A stretch of 64,000 bases of DNA, from assembly GCA_024235395.1 (NCBI GenBank), contig JACKMK010000002.1, positions 1,054,001 to 1,118,000 on the forward strand, written 5' to 3'. The translations under genes were made by a program, and so were the position numbers. Every line of letters begins with the position of its first letter. Position 1 is the stretch's first letter. This DNA comes from Chromatiaceae bacterium. GTDB taxonomy: Bacteria > Pseudomonadota > Gammaproteobacteria > Chromatiales > Chromatiaceae. The notes beneath the pieces are model-generated. The model did not search any database, was not told the origin of the DNA, and saw only the letters and a program-made list of their open reading frames with translations. Of the stretch, positions 10,974 to 19,551 are shown in pieces.

Positions 10974-11674
10974 CCGGCATCGAACACATGCTGGCCGAGG
11001 CGACGCCATGGTTGCATCAATATGGATACGCCGCGGTTGCCGTTGCGGTTATGTTCGAGGGCACCGGCATCCCGTTGCCCGGCGCTATTCTGATGGGTGG
11101 CGCGGCCCTGTTGGCAGGCCAGGGTGAGCTGAATGTGGTGCTGGTCTGGTTGACGGCGTGGCTTGCAGCCGTGGTGGGCGACAATCTCGGTTACTGGATC
11201 GGACGTGGCGGTGGACGGCGTTTGCTGCTGCGTGTCGGTGTGCGTCGAAACCGTCTCACACGATTCGAGCGCTTTTTTCGGCGCTTCGGTATTTGGCTGC
11301 TCCTGTTCGGACGATTCTTTGATGGCACCCGCCAGCTAGACGGTCTTGTTGCCGGTAGTGCGCGCATGCCATGGCTACTGTTCTTCTTCGCTGACCTCGT
11401 GGGATCGGCACTCTGGGTCTCCGTGTGGGTCATCGGCTTGTATACCCTTGATCAGCATACTGCGATGTTGCACCGGATTTTGTCCTATCTGAACCTCTGG
11501 GTCGTGGGCGGCACGGCCATCGCGTTGGTCGGAACGCTCTATATGTTCTTTCGGCGGGGCGCCTCGCATGACGAGATGCCCTATCTCAGTGATACGGCTT
11601 CCGCATCCTCCGTGCGTAGTAAGCAAACGGAGTCCGAAAGCGGGCGTCAAACCCATCTAGGAGATCTACCATGA
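10970..11674 (+). CDS. DedA-family membrane protein
   Basis: 234 aa inner-membrane protein of the DedA/SNARE-associated family, now associated with phospholipid (undecaprenyl phosphate/PE) flipping and membrane-potential maintenance. The family core is visible: FEGTGIPLPGAILMGGAALLAGQG near residues 29-52, GDNLGYWIGRGGG (about 69-81), and FGRFFDGTRQLDGLVAGSARM (about 113-133), with about five hydrophobic segments. It starts at GTG 10970 with AGGAGG just upstream and overlaps the zwf stop. Its own stop overlaps the ATG of the hsp20 gene. The C-terminal 40 residues are hydrophilic and Ser-rich. Confidence 0.9.
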   Translation: MTGIEHMLAEATPWLHQYGYAAVAVAVMFEGTGIPLPGAILMGGAALLAGQGELNVVLVWLTAWLAAVVGDNLGYWIGRGGGRRLLLRVGVRRNRLTRFERFFRRFGIWLLLFGRFFDGTRQLDGLVAGSARMPWLLFFFADLVGSALWVSVWVIGLYTLDQHTAMLHRILSYLNLWVVGGTAIALVGTLYMFFRRGASHDEMPYLSDTASASSVRSKQTESESGRQTHLGDLP

Positions 11675-12249
11675 ACAAGCGCGTAGTGAAGCAAAGCCTG
11701 GTTGCTGTTGCCCTGCTGGGAACGATCGGCGCGGTGGGAGCGGCAGCCTATCGTTCACACGAAACGGCAGAACACCTGGCAGTGGAGGAGCCTTCTCAAC
11801 AACTCGAGGTAGTGCCCGACGCGACAACGGCACTGCGCGATCCCTGGGCTGGATTGCATGCCGACATGTTGCGCATGCAGACGCAGATGGACCAGATGTT
11901 TGCCTCGGTGCTAGGCGATGTACATGCCGTGAGGTCGGACAATCAGCAAACGGGTGCGCAGGTCACGCTGGAAGAGCAGGGAGACAACTACGTGGTCAAT
12001 GCTGAAATCCCGGGCGCCGGTGAAAACGATGTCAATGTCAAGCTGGATGGCCGCCTGTTGAGCATCTCGTCTGAATCCCATGGCAGTGAGAAGCAAACCG
12101 CGGACGACGGCCAATTGATCCGGCAGGAGAGTTTTACTCGCAGCTTCCAGCAGTCCTTCACGCTGCCGGGGCCAGTCGATGCCTCAGGCATGAAAACGCA
12201 GTTTCACGATGACGTCCTGACTGTGACGGTCCCGAAGATCGCATCGTGA
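11671..12249 (+). CDS. membrane-anchored or periplasmic Hsp20/alpha-crystallin protein
   Basis: 192 aa. Residues 8-26 form one hydrophobic helix after a basic start (MNKRVVKQSLVAVALLGTIG), so this small heat-shock protein is probably exported or anchored facing the periplasm, unlike classical cytosolic sHSPs. Residues about 95-190 are an alpha-crystallin domain: VTLEEQGDNYVVNAEIPGA, VNVKLDGRLLSISSE, SFTRSFQQSFTLPGPVD, LTVTVPK. It lacks the C-terminal I-x-I tail used by cytosolic sHSPs for oligomerisation. A Met-rich stretch (DMLRMQTQMDQMFASV) precedes the domain. The ATGA overlap with dedA shows it is co-translated. Confidence 0.88.
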   Translation: MNKRVVKQSLVAVALLGTIGAVGAAAYRSHETAEHLAVEEPSQQLEVVPDATTALRDPWAGLHADMLRMQTQMDQMFASVLGDVHAVRSDNQQTGAQVTLEEQGDNYVVNAEIPGAGENDVNVKLDGRLLSISSESHGSEKQTADDGQLIRQESFTRSFQQSFTLPGPVDASGMKTQFHDDVLTVTVPKIAS

Positions 12250-12292
12250 GCCAAGAGCAAGGTGTGAGGGGGAAACAAGGCGAGGCCGCAGA

Positions 12293-14647
12293 GTGAAACC
12301 GGTAGTGGCGCCGGGCGCGCCCGGTATACCCCCTACCTGGTGCAGCAGTGACAAAGACCTCGTGGGTACCGCCATGGGACCGGCGCGCCTCTGGTATACG
12401 GTTGGACATGGCATCGTCAATGAAGTCTATCATCCACGGCTCGATATCCCGCAGATCCGTGACCTGGGGTTCATCGTTGCGGACAACGCCGGTTTCTGGG
12501 TGGAGGCAAAACGGTTGCGCGAACGGGAAATTCGTCTGCCGGCACCGGGGATTCCGCTACCGACAATCACGCACCATCATCCACGATTCCAATTGACAGT
12601 GCGGCTGTGCCCTGATCCCGAGCGCGATGTCCTGTTGGTCGACGTCGATCTCGACGGCGACGAAGCACTTCGACCTTATGTGCTGCTCGCCCCGCGCCTC
12701 GGCGGTAGCGGTCATGACAATCGGGCGTGGGCGCAACGACACCGCGGTCGCAGCGTGCTGTGGGCCGAGCAGGGGCCATTCGGTCTGGCATTGAGTGCGG
12801 TCGATGATACTTTTGACGATGCGTTGAGCCGAACCTCAGTGGGCTACGCCGGCAGCAGCGATCTCTGGCAGGATTTTTCCGCGAACGGACGCATGGATTG
12901 GGTGTATGACACGGCCGGCCCAGGCAACGTGGCCCTCGCCGGGGAACTGCCGCGCCGTGCGCGGTTGGCATTGGGCATCGCGACGTCCAAAGAAGCGGCC
13001 GCCACGCTTTCTGTCGCCGCACTAGCCCAGTCTTTCGACGATCTTTTCGAACAGCAAACCATTGCCTGGGAGGAATGGCATGCACAGCGCGAACGTCGGG
13101 TGCCGGATCCGCCGCTTCCGGGGAAGCTAGCAGCGCAGTACAGGACGTCCGCGATGGTTCTCAAGAGTCATCGCGACAAGACATATGTCGGCGCGATGGT
13201 GGCGAGCCTATCCGTTCCCTGGGGAAACAGTGGCGAGGAGCGCGGCGGTTACCATCTGGTTTGGCCCCGTGACCTGGTCGAATGCGCAACCGCGCTGTTG
13301 GCGCTGGGCGGTGTGGAAGAGGCGCGCAATGTCCTGCGTTACCTCATTGCGACACAGAACGCCGACGGGCACTGGTATCAGAACCAGTGGCTGGGCGGCA
13401 GACCCTACTGGACTGGGATACAGTTGGACGAGACGGCGTTCCCGGTATTGCTGAGCGCGGCGTTGGGCGAGTGCGGCGCATTGGAAGGTGTTCCGGTGCG
13501 AAACATGATTTCTCGTGCGCTCAGTTATATGGTTCGGCACGGACCCGCGAGTCCCCAGGATCGCTGGGAAGAGGACGCCGGGGTCAATACCTTCACGCTT
13601 GCTGTTTGCATTGCAGCGCTTGTCGCCGGTGCTGACCTCCTTCCGTCACCCGATGCTGAGTTGGCTTTGATTGTTGGGGATTTCTGGAATGCACGCCTCG
13701 AGGACTGGACTGTGGCGACCGGCGGCGATCTCGCGCACCGGCACCAGGTTTCCGGGTTCTATGTGCGCGAAGCGCCAGCCGGTGCCTTGAACGAGGTCTC
13801 GGCACTCAGCCGTGCAATGCCGATCAGGAACCGGTTCGGTATCACGAAGCCGCGTGCAGACGAACAGGTTGCAGTCGACTTCCTGCAGCTCGTGCGGCTC
13901 GGTCTGAGGAGCCCGGAGTACCCGGCGATTCGCGACACGATCCGCATCGCCGACGCGCTGCTTCGTTGCGATACCCCTGCCGGGCCCGTATGGCATCGGT
14001 ACACTGGCGATGGCTACGGTGAGAAACCGGACGGCAGCCCGTTCGACGGCAATGGTGTCGGCCGTGGTTGGCCACTATTGACCGGCGAGCGCGGCCATTA
14101 TGCGCTGAGTGCCGGTGAGGATCCCTTGCCGTACCTGCAAGCGATGGGAAATATGGCCGGCCACAACGGTTTGCTCCCGGAACAAGTTTGGGATGCCGAA
14201 GCGCTGCCGGCGCATAGCTTGTTCCCCGGTCGGCCGACCGGTAGTGCAATGCCTCTCGCCTGGGCTCACGGTGAATTCGTCAAGCTCGCCGTGTCGATCA
14301 ATCTCGGACGCCCGTTTGATCGGCCGCGGGTGGTGTGGCAGCGGTATGCGGGATTGCGTCCGGTCGCGCACACCTGGGTATGGACAATCGGGGCACCCGT
14401 CAATTCGATGCCCGTTGGCAAGGCGTTGCTGCTGCTGTTCGATCATCCGGTGACACTGCATTGGGGATTGGACGGATGGCAGCGGATTCGTGACGACCAT
14501 AGTCGCGAAGTGGGGCTCGGCTTGCACGGTGTGCGTTTGAACGTAAACCAGTTGGCTGGTCGAAGTAGCGTGGAGTTCACCTGGCGTTGGCGCGACAAAA
14601 GACATTGGGTCGACGAGGATTACCGGATCGAGGTTGTATCAACTTGA
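12293..14647 (+). CDS. GH15-family glucoamylase / glucodextranase-like glycosidase
   Basis: 784 aa, no signal peptide visible, so probably cytosolic. The N-terminal third is a beta-sandwich domain typical of bacterial glucoamylases (WYTVGHGIVNEVYHPRLD, WVEAKR). The (alpha/alpha)6 barrel shows YHLVWPRDLVECATALLALG, GHWYQNQWLGG, QLDETAFP, and late LTGERGHYAL and GHNGLLPEQVWD, where the family's general acid and base Glu residues lie. The substrate could be alpha-1,4-glucan, dextrin or trehalose (some GH15 members are trehalases). It is read from GTG 12293, 43 bases after hsp20 in the same operon. Released glucose would still need a kinase, not visible here, before reaching Zwf. Confidence 0.9.
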   Translation: MKPVVAPGAPGIPPTWCSSDKDLVGTAMGPARLWYTVGHGIVNEVYHPRLDIPQIRDLGFIVADNAGFWVEAKRLREREIRLPAPGIPLPTITHHHPRFQLTVRLCPDPERDVLLVDVDLDGDEALRPYVLLAPRLGGSGHDNRAWAQRHRGRSVLWAEQGPFGLALSAVDDTFDDALSRTSVGYAGSSDLWQDFSANGRMDWVYDTAGPGNVALAGELPRRARLALGIATSKEAAATLSVAALAQSFDDLFEQQTIAWEEWHAQRERRVPDPPLPGKLAAQYRTSAMVLKSHRDKTYVGAMVASLSVPWGNSGEERGGYHLVWPRDLVECATALLALGGVEEARNVLRYLIATQNADGHWYQNQWLGGRPYWTGIQLDETAFPVLLSAALGECGALEGVPVRNMISRALSYMVRHGPASPQDRWEEDAGVNTFTLAVCIAALVAGADLLPSPDAELALIVGDFWNARLEDWTVATGGDLAHRHQVSGFYVREAPAGALNEVSALSRAMPIRNRFGITKPRADEQVAVDFLQLVRLGLRSPEYPAIRDTIRIADALLRCDTPAGPVWHRYTGDGYGEKPDGSPFDGNGVGRGWPLLTGERGHYALSAGEDPLPYLQAMGNMAGHNGLLPEQVWDAEALPAHSLFPGRPTGSAMPLAWAHGEFVKLAVSINLGRPFDRPRVVWQRYAGLRPVAHTWVWTIGAPVNSMPVGKALLLLFDHPVTLHWGLDGWQRIRDDHSREVGLGLHGVRLNVNQLAGRSSVEFTWRWRDKRHWVDEDYRIEVVST

Positions 14648-14821
14648 GACTCTGGCTGTGTGCAATCGGGTGCGTGGTTTCCCAATGGCCATCCGCCTCG
14701 CGACTGAACCGACAGTTTGCTCCGTCGTGTTGCGCATAAAGTAACTTCGTTGCCGTCGAGCGATCATGCAAGCGCCTCACAGGCATTCTTGATTCACCAA
14801 GTATCTGGGACGCGATGAATA

Positions 14822-16060
14822 ATGGATCTTTGGAACACGATTGCTGCTTTGCTCGGTTTGACGGCAGGGTTCGCGTACCTCAATCATCGCTGGATCCGCC
14901 TTCCGCCGAGTGTCGGTGTGATGTCTGTGGCCTTATCCTTTTCCCTGGGGCTGCTCGCACTGCAGTCCATGGGTATCGAGGTCGCCGAACCCATCCAGTC
15001 GCTGGTGCGTCAGGCACATTTTGATACAACGTTACTGCATGGGTTCCTGGGGTTCCTACTTTTCGCGGGCGCGCTCTCGGTCGATCTGACTGAATTGCGC
15101 CGCAACGGATGGGTCGTCGGGATCCTGGCGACATTTGGCGTCGTCGTTTCAACGCTGGTGGTGGGATTCGGCACGTATTGGGTAATGCGTTGGTTGGAAC
15201 AGCCATTGCCGTGGCAGTACTGCTTACTGTTTGGGGCACTGATTTCGCCTACCGACCCCATTGCCGTGCTTGCTCTACTGAAACGACTCGGCGCACCCAA
15301 GGGATTGGAGATCAAGATTGCCGGCGAGTCATTGTTCAATGACGGGGTGGGTGTGACCCTCTTTCTACTAATGTTAACGCTGGTGGGCAACGGTCCGACG
15401 CCTTCGTTCACCGAAGGGCTGGCACTGCTGCTGAAAGAGACTTTGGGCGGTATCGCATTCGGTGGCTTTGTTGGTTGGCTGGCCCTGCGCCTGTTGCGTG
15501 GCGTTGATCAGTACACGGTCGAAATCCTGCTGACGTTGGCGTCGGTCAGTGGTGGCTTCGCATTGGCTGACATTATTGGGGTATCCGGCCCCCTGGCTAT
15601 CGTGGTCGCGGGTCTGATCATCGGCCAGCATGGCCGGGTAGCGATGTCGACGATCACGCGTCACCATCTGGATTTGTTCTGGCATCTGCTGGACGAGATT
15701 CTCAACGCGATACTGTTCGTGTTGATTGGGCTGGAAGTACTGGTGATGCATTTTCACGAGCGTTACCTCGGTATTGTTCTGGCCTTGCTACCGGTCGTGT
15801 TGGTGGCGCGGTTGGTCAGTGTTGGCCTACCGTATGGGTTGTTGCGACGGCGTTGGGCATTCGAATCAGACGCACTGGGTGTAATGGTTTGGGGAGGCCT
15901 ACGTGGTGGCCTGTCCGTGGCGATGGCGCTGTCGCTACCAGCGGGGGGCGAACGTGATCTACTTGTGGCGGCGACCTACGGCATCGTCGTGTTTGGGTTG
16001 CTCGTGCAGGGAAGCTCATTGGGGTGGATCGTGCGCGCACATCTCCGACCGCGAACCTGA
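14822..16060 (+). CDS. Na+/H+ antiporter, NhaP/CPA1 family
   Basis: 412 aa with about twelve transmembrane segments. Family motifs: ALISPTDPIAVLALLKRLG (membrane-embedded ion-site Asp, near residue 145), GESLFNDGVGVTLF (Asn-Asp pair of electroneutral antiporters, near 170), and GGLRGGLSVAMALSLP (about 365). Members exchange cytoplasmic Na+ (or K+) for protons. There is a 174-base gap after the GH15 gene. A weak GG-N10-GC with a poor -12 half at about 14675 is not convincing, so its promoter is unclear. It is followed by an inverted repeat (16059-16105) before the cyd operon. Confidence 0.93.
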   Translation: MDLWNTIAALLGLTAGFAYLNHRWIRLPPSVGVMSVALSFSLGLLALQSMGIEVAEPIQSLVRQAHFDTTLLHGFLGFLLFAGALSVDLTELRRNGWVVGILATFGVVVSTLVVGFGTYWVMRWLEQPLPWQYCLLFGALISPTDPIAVLALLKRLGAPKGLEIKIAGESLFNDGVGVTLFLLMLTLVGNGPTPSFTEGLALLLKETLGGIAFGGFVGWLALRLLRGVDQYTVEILLTLASVSGGFALADIIGVSGPLAIVVAGLIIGQHGRVAMSTITRHHLDLFWHLLDEILNAILFVLIGLEVLVMHFHERYLGIVLALLPVVLVARLVSVGLPYGLLRRRWAFESDALGVMVWGGLRGGLSVAMALSLPAGGERDLLVAATYGIVVFGLLVQGSSLGWIVRAHLRPRT

Positions 16061-16105
16061 CTGACCGCTACTGGTTGAAATTACCACCGACACCGCCGGT
16101 CAGTC
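16059..16105. repeat. 9-bp inverted repeat after the antiporter gene
   Basis: GACTGACCG (16059-16067) and CGGTCAGTC (16097-16105) are perfect inverted copies with a 29-base spacer, starting at the antiporter stop codon. No T-run follows. It could be a weak terminator or a regulatory stem upstream of the cyd promoter. Confidence 0.55.
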
Positions 16106-16184
16106 GGGGCAAATCGACAACTGCATCGTGCGCTGAATGCTATTGATCAAAAGCGGCGCCGCTCAAGGGAACAGCGGCTGGTAC

Positions 16185-16200
16185 TGGCCCAATTGTTGCC
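16185..16200 (+). promoter_or_regulatory. sigma-54 -24/-12 promoter for cydABX
   Basis: TGGCCCAATTGTTGCC: GG-N10-GC with a good TTGC -12 half. The predicted start (about 16211) is upstream of the GAGG ribosome binding site (16231-16234) and the GTG at 16244. This argues against the upstream TTG at 16193 as the cydA start. Confidence 0.7.
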
Positions 16201-16243
16201 AGTAAAGATCCATGACTCCCGCAGCCGACTGAGGTGGATCGCT

Positions 16244-17776
16244 GTGATCGATGACTGGGTCGTTGAGCTTTCGCGCTGGCAGTTCGCAGCCACTGCGCTG
16301 TACCACTTCCTATTCGTACCGTTGACGCTCGGGTTGTCCTTCCTGTTGGCGGCGATGGAGACGGTCTATTTCACCACGGGTCGGAAGATCTATCGTGACA
16401 TGACGCAGTTCTGGGGCCGGATTCTGCTGATCAACTTTGTGTTGGGGGTGGCTACCGGACTCACGCTGGAGTTCGAGTTTGGTACCAACTGGTCATACTT
16501 CTCCAGTTTCGTCGGCGACGTGTTCGGTGCGCCGCTGGCGATCGAGGGGATGATGGCCTTTTTCATGGAATCGACCTTCATCGGCCTGATGGTTTTCGGG
16601 TGGAATCGATTGTCCAAGGGACAGCATCTCGCCGTGACCTGGCTTGTCGCCCTGGGGTCAAACCTTTCCGCACTGTGGATCCTGGTGGCGAACAGTTTTA
16701 TGCAGGCGCCACACGGGGCGGAGTTCAATCCAGCCACAATGCGGCTGGAGTTGACCAGTTTCGCGGAGTTGTTCTTCAACGCCGATGCCCAGGCCAAGTT
16801 TGTACACACCAGCATAGCGGGTTATGTCACAGCAGCGATCTTTGTCTGCGGTGTGAGTGCCTGGTATCTGCTGCGCGGTCGGCATCGCGAGTTTGCGTTG
16901 CGTTCGTTTCGGATGGCGGCCCTGTTCGGGGTCCTGGCCACCGCCGGCGTCATTACCCTTGGCGACGCCCTTGGGTTCGTGGGCGGTCATGCACAACCGA
17001 GCAAGCTGGCGGCGATGGAAGCCTTGTGGGAGACCGCGAAACCGCCGGCCGCGTTCAACGTCGCGGCCTGGCCTAACCAGAGCCAACAGAAGAACGATTG
17101 GGAGTTGCAGATCCCCTATTTGTTGACGCCGCTGGTCACTCACACCTCGGACACGCCGATTCCAGGGCTCAGGCAGTTGGAAGCGGAGGCAGCACAGCGG
17201 ATCCGCAACGGCATTCCGGCGGTCACGGCACTCAAGATCCTGAGTGAAGATCCGGGTGACCGCGAGGCATACGCGCGTTTCAAGGCGCACGAGGATGACC
17301 TGGGTTACGGTTGGCTGGTCAAACGCTACGCGCAGAACCAGGACGTTGCTTTGGCAACCGACGCCGATATCAAACGGGCAGCGCAGGACATCATCCCGAA
17401 TGTCGCGCTGGTGTTCTGGTCCTTCCGTATCATGGTCGGGCTCGGTCTATTGATGCTGGCCTATTTTTTGATGGCAGTGATCTACAGCTTGCGTCGTGAT
17501 CTGGAGCGGCGGCAAGGCTTCCTTCGCTGGGGACTGTGGATGATTCCGGTACCGTTCGTTGCCAGTGAGGCAGGGTGGGTCGTTGCTGAGGTAGGACGCC
17601 AACCCTGGAGTGTCTACGAGATCCTGCCGACCTGGATGTCTGCCTCGACCCACACAGAGTCGTATCTGGTCTTCTCGCTCGCTGGCTTCGTAGTCTTATA
17701 CACCGTATTCGTGACCGTCGAGATGTATCTTTTGGTTCGTACGATTCGGCGCGGTCCGGGCCTATCGGTGGCTTGA
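16244..17776 (+). CDS. cydA: cytochrome bd ubiquinol oxidase subunit I
   Basis: 510 aa inner-membrane subunit carrying hemes b558, b595 and d; oxidises quinol and reduces O2 with high affinity. It has the N-terminal WQFAATALYHFLFVPLTLGL (heme ligand His), the GAEFNP region, a long E. coli-type Q-loop (about residues 250-390, including IQIPY-like LQIPYLLTPL and GYGWLVKRYAQN), and the GRQPW motif near residue 445. GTG 16244 is preferred over TTG 16193 because a GAGG lies about 10 bases upstream and the TTG overlaps the predicted -12 promoter box. It is the first gene of cydA-cydB-cydX-dsrC-like. Confidence 0.95.
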   Translation: MIDDWVVELSRWQFAATALYHFLFVPLTLGLSFLLAAMETVYFTTGRKIYRDMTQFWGRILLINFVLGVATGLTLEFEFGTNWSYFSSFVGDVFGAPLAIEGMMAFFMESTFIGLMVFGWNRLSKGQHLAVTWLVALGSNLSALWILVANSFMQAPHGAEFNPATMRLELTSFAELFFNADAQAKFVHTSIAGYVTAAIFVCGVSAWYLLRGRHREFALRSFRMAALFGVLATAGVITLGDALGFVGGHAQPSKLAAMEALWETAKPPAAFNVAAWPNQSQQKNDWELQIPYLLTPLVTHTSDTPIPGLRQLEAEAAQRIRNGIPAVTALKILSEDPGDREAYARFKAHEDDLGYGWLVKRYAQNQDVALATDADIKRAAQDIIPNVALVFWSFRIMVGLGLLMLAYFLMAVIYSLRRDLERRQGFLRWGLWMIPVPFVASEAGWVVAEVGRQPWSVYEILPTWMSASTHTESYLVFSLAGFVVLYTVFVTVEMYLLVRTIRRGPGLSVA

Positions 17777-17782
17777 GGGGAT

Positions 17783-18922
17783 ATGACCGTGGAAACCTAC
17801 CTCTTCCTTAAAGTGGCTTGGTGGTTACTGCTCGGCGTCTTGCTGCTGGGTATCGCTGTCATGATGGGTACCGACATGGGCGTCGGTGCCATGCTGCGCT
17901 GGGTCGGTCGGACGGACGTCGAAAGGCGTGTCGCGCTCAACGTAATCGGTCCGCACTGGGACGGCAACCAGGTGTGGTTCGTTCTCGGGGGTGGGGCCAT
18001 GTTTGCTGCATGGCCATTGGTATACGCTACCGCATTCTCTGGGCTGTATGTCGTCATGCTGGTACTGCTATGGAGCATGATCATCCGGCCGCTCGGTTTC
18101 GAGTACCGTTCCAAGCTGTCAGTACCCGCTTGGCGCAATGCGTGGGATTGGGTGCTGTTCGTTAGCGGCGTGGTTCCAATGCTGGTGTTCGGCGCGGCGA
18201 TCGGAAACCTGTTCCTGGGCCTGCCGTTTCAGTTCAGCTGGAATCTGACGTCGTGGTACGACGGAAACTTTGTGGCGCTGTTCAATCCTTTTGCGCTGTT
18301 GTGCGGCGGCTTGTCGCTGGCGATGGCCGCATACATGGGGTGCGCTCGGTTGATGATGGGTACTGATGGAGATCTCTACCACCGCTCACGCAACTACGGA
18401 TGGTGGGCGGGGTTACTCGCTGTCGCCCTGTTTGTGGTTGGCGGTCTCTGGATAACGGCGCTGGAAGGTTACGTTGTGGTCGACGCGCCGTCGCATGGTG
18501 TTGCACAAACTCCTTTGCAGCAGGTCGTGGCGGTGGTGCCGGGTGCCTGGTTGGACAACTTTGCCATTCGCCCCTGGGGATGGGCGCTGCCGCTACTCGG
18601 TGGAATCTTCATTCTTGCCGGTACCGCGGCATTGCGTGCTCACCGGCCGGTGACCGGTTGGTGGCTTGGTGCGCTGGGCTGGTTCGGCGTAATCGGTACT
18701 GCTGGTTTCGCGCTGTTTCCTTTTCTGATGCCGTCGAGTAGCGCACCTGCACAAAGTCTGACGGTCTGGAACGCAAGTGCCAGTGAGCACACCTTGTTGT
18801 GGATGTCGGGTTTCAGCGTGATCTTGCTGCCGTTGGTCGTCTGGTACACCAGCTGGGCCTTCTACATGATGCGCGGCAAGGTGAGTACCGAACAGATCGA
18901 ATCCGATGAACACGCCTACTGA
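17783..18922 (+). CDS. cydB: cytochrome bd ubiquinol oxidase subunit II
   Basis: 379 aa, eight to nine transmembrane segments, non-heme partner of CydA. It contains GTDMGVGAMLRWVGRTDVERRV, IGPHWDGNQVWFVLGGGAMFAAWP and RPLGFEYRSK near the N-terminus, all conserved in CydB, and ends MRGKVSTEQIESDEHAY. It starts 6 bases after the cydA stop, preceded by GAGGGG. The CydX-like gene follows after 16 bases. Confidence 0.95.
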   Translation: MTVETYLFLKVAWWLLLGVLLLGIAVMMGTDMGVGAMLRWVGRTDVERRVALNVIGPHWDGNQVWFVLGGGAMFAAWPLVYATAFSGLYVVMLVLLWSMIIRPLGFEYRSKLSVPAWRNAWDWVLFVSGVVPMLVFGAAIGNLFLGLPFQFSWNLTSWYDGNFVALFNPFALLCGGLSLAMAAYMGCARLMMGTDGDLYHRSRNYGWWAGLLAVALFVVGGLWITALEGYVVVDAPSHGVAQTPLQQVVAVVPGAWLDNFAIRPWGWALPLLGGIFILAGTAALRAHRPVTGWWLGALGWFGVIGTAGFALFPFLMPSSSAPAQSLTVWNASASEHTLLWMSGFSVILLPLVVWYTSWAFYMMRGKVSTEQIESDEHAY

Positions 18923-18938
18923 TGGCAGAAGGTTTGAC

Positions 18939-19157
18939 ATGAAAGTAGCGCTACTTTTTCCCCTGTTGCTCGTCATCGCCGTGAGCGTAATCGTTCTGGC
19001 CGTAATGCTCGGTGACTATGGCCCCTGGTACTTCGCATGGCTGGTGGGCACGGTGATGATGGTGCTCGTCGCAGCCGCCGGTGGCGCGCTTTTCGATGTG
19101 CAATCCGAACGCGATGGAACCCGTTCCGGGCTCAGCGATAAACAAGGAGATCAATGA
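18939..19157 (+). CDS. cydX: extended CydX-like small subunit of cytochrome bd
   Basis: 72 aa, preceded by AGAAGG. The core PWYFAWLVGTVMMVLVAAAG matches the CydX signature WYFAW-LGT, a single helix that stabilises CydAB hemes. Classical CydX is about 37 aa and starts at that Trp-Tyr. Here an additional hydrophobic helix (MKVALLFPLLLVIAVSVIVL) precedes it, so the protein has two membrane segments and a longer hydrophilic tail. It lies directly after cydB, and its stop overlaps the ATG of the next gene. The position and core motif make the assignment good; the extension is unusual. Confidence 0.78.
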   Translation: MKVALLFPLLLVIAVSVIVLAVMLGDYGPWYFAWLVGTVMMVLVAAAGGALFDVQSERDGTRSGLSDKQGDQ

Positions 19158-19522
19158 AAATGACTGACATCTTGAAATCGATCCGAATGGATGACCCTGA
19201 TCCAAATCACCTCGATCGTCGCGAGGAACTGAGGGATTGGAATCGTGACAAAGCTGTGGAAATCGCTCATCGCTTTGGTGTTGAGCTCTCGGCGGAACAC
19301 TGGATGGTGATCACGTACCTGCGCCGCACGCACCTCGATCGTGGCATACCGTATGAAGCGCGGAGATTGGCCGCCAATCTCGATGCTGCGTTCATCGATC
19401 AAGGCGGCATGCGTTGGCTGTACGGCTTATTCCCGGGCGGGCCGGTAGTGCAGGGCTGCGCGATCGCTGGGGTCCCGATACCCGAGCATAGTAGCGACGA
19501 TGCGTCGGGCACGCGCTTCTGA
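19154..19522 (+). CDS. DsrC/TusE-family protein lacking the C-terminal catalytic cysteine
   Basis: 122 aa. The DsrC fold is clear: RDWNRDKAVEIAHRFGVELS, EHWMVITYLRR, IPYEARRLAANL, then GGMRWLYGLFPGGPVVQG and AIAGVPIPE. DsrC relays persulfide sulfur between two cysteines, one penultimate (CysA) and one eleven residues earlier (CysB). Here the only cysteine in the protein is the CysB equivalent in VVQGCAIAG. The CysA position is Ser and is followed by an extra hydrophilic tail (SDDASGTRF). It therefore cannot form the intramolecular disulfide/trisulfide and may be a regulatory or sulfur-sensing relative. The start overlaps the cydX stop (ATGA), so it is translated with the bd oxidase. Confidence 0.88.
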   Translation: MKMTDILKSIRMDDPDPNHLDRREELRDWNRDKAVEIAHRFGVELSAEHWMVITYLRRTHLDRGIPYEARRLAANLDAAFIDQGGMRWLYGLFPGGPVVQGCAIAGVPIPEHSSDDASGTRF

Positions 19523-19551
19523 GCAATGAAGCGACACGCGGAAGACGCATC

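Noticed and set aside
14675..14690. Sigma-54 element before the Na+/H+ antiporter gene
   Set aside because: TGGTTT with a TGGC -12 half is too far from consensus.
16193..16243. Upstream TTG start for cydA
   Set aside because: It overlaps the -12 box of the sigma-54 element and adds a non-homologous basic leader; GTG 16244 has a ribosome binding site and fits the family.
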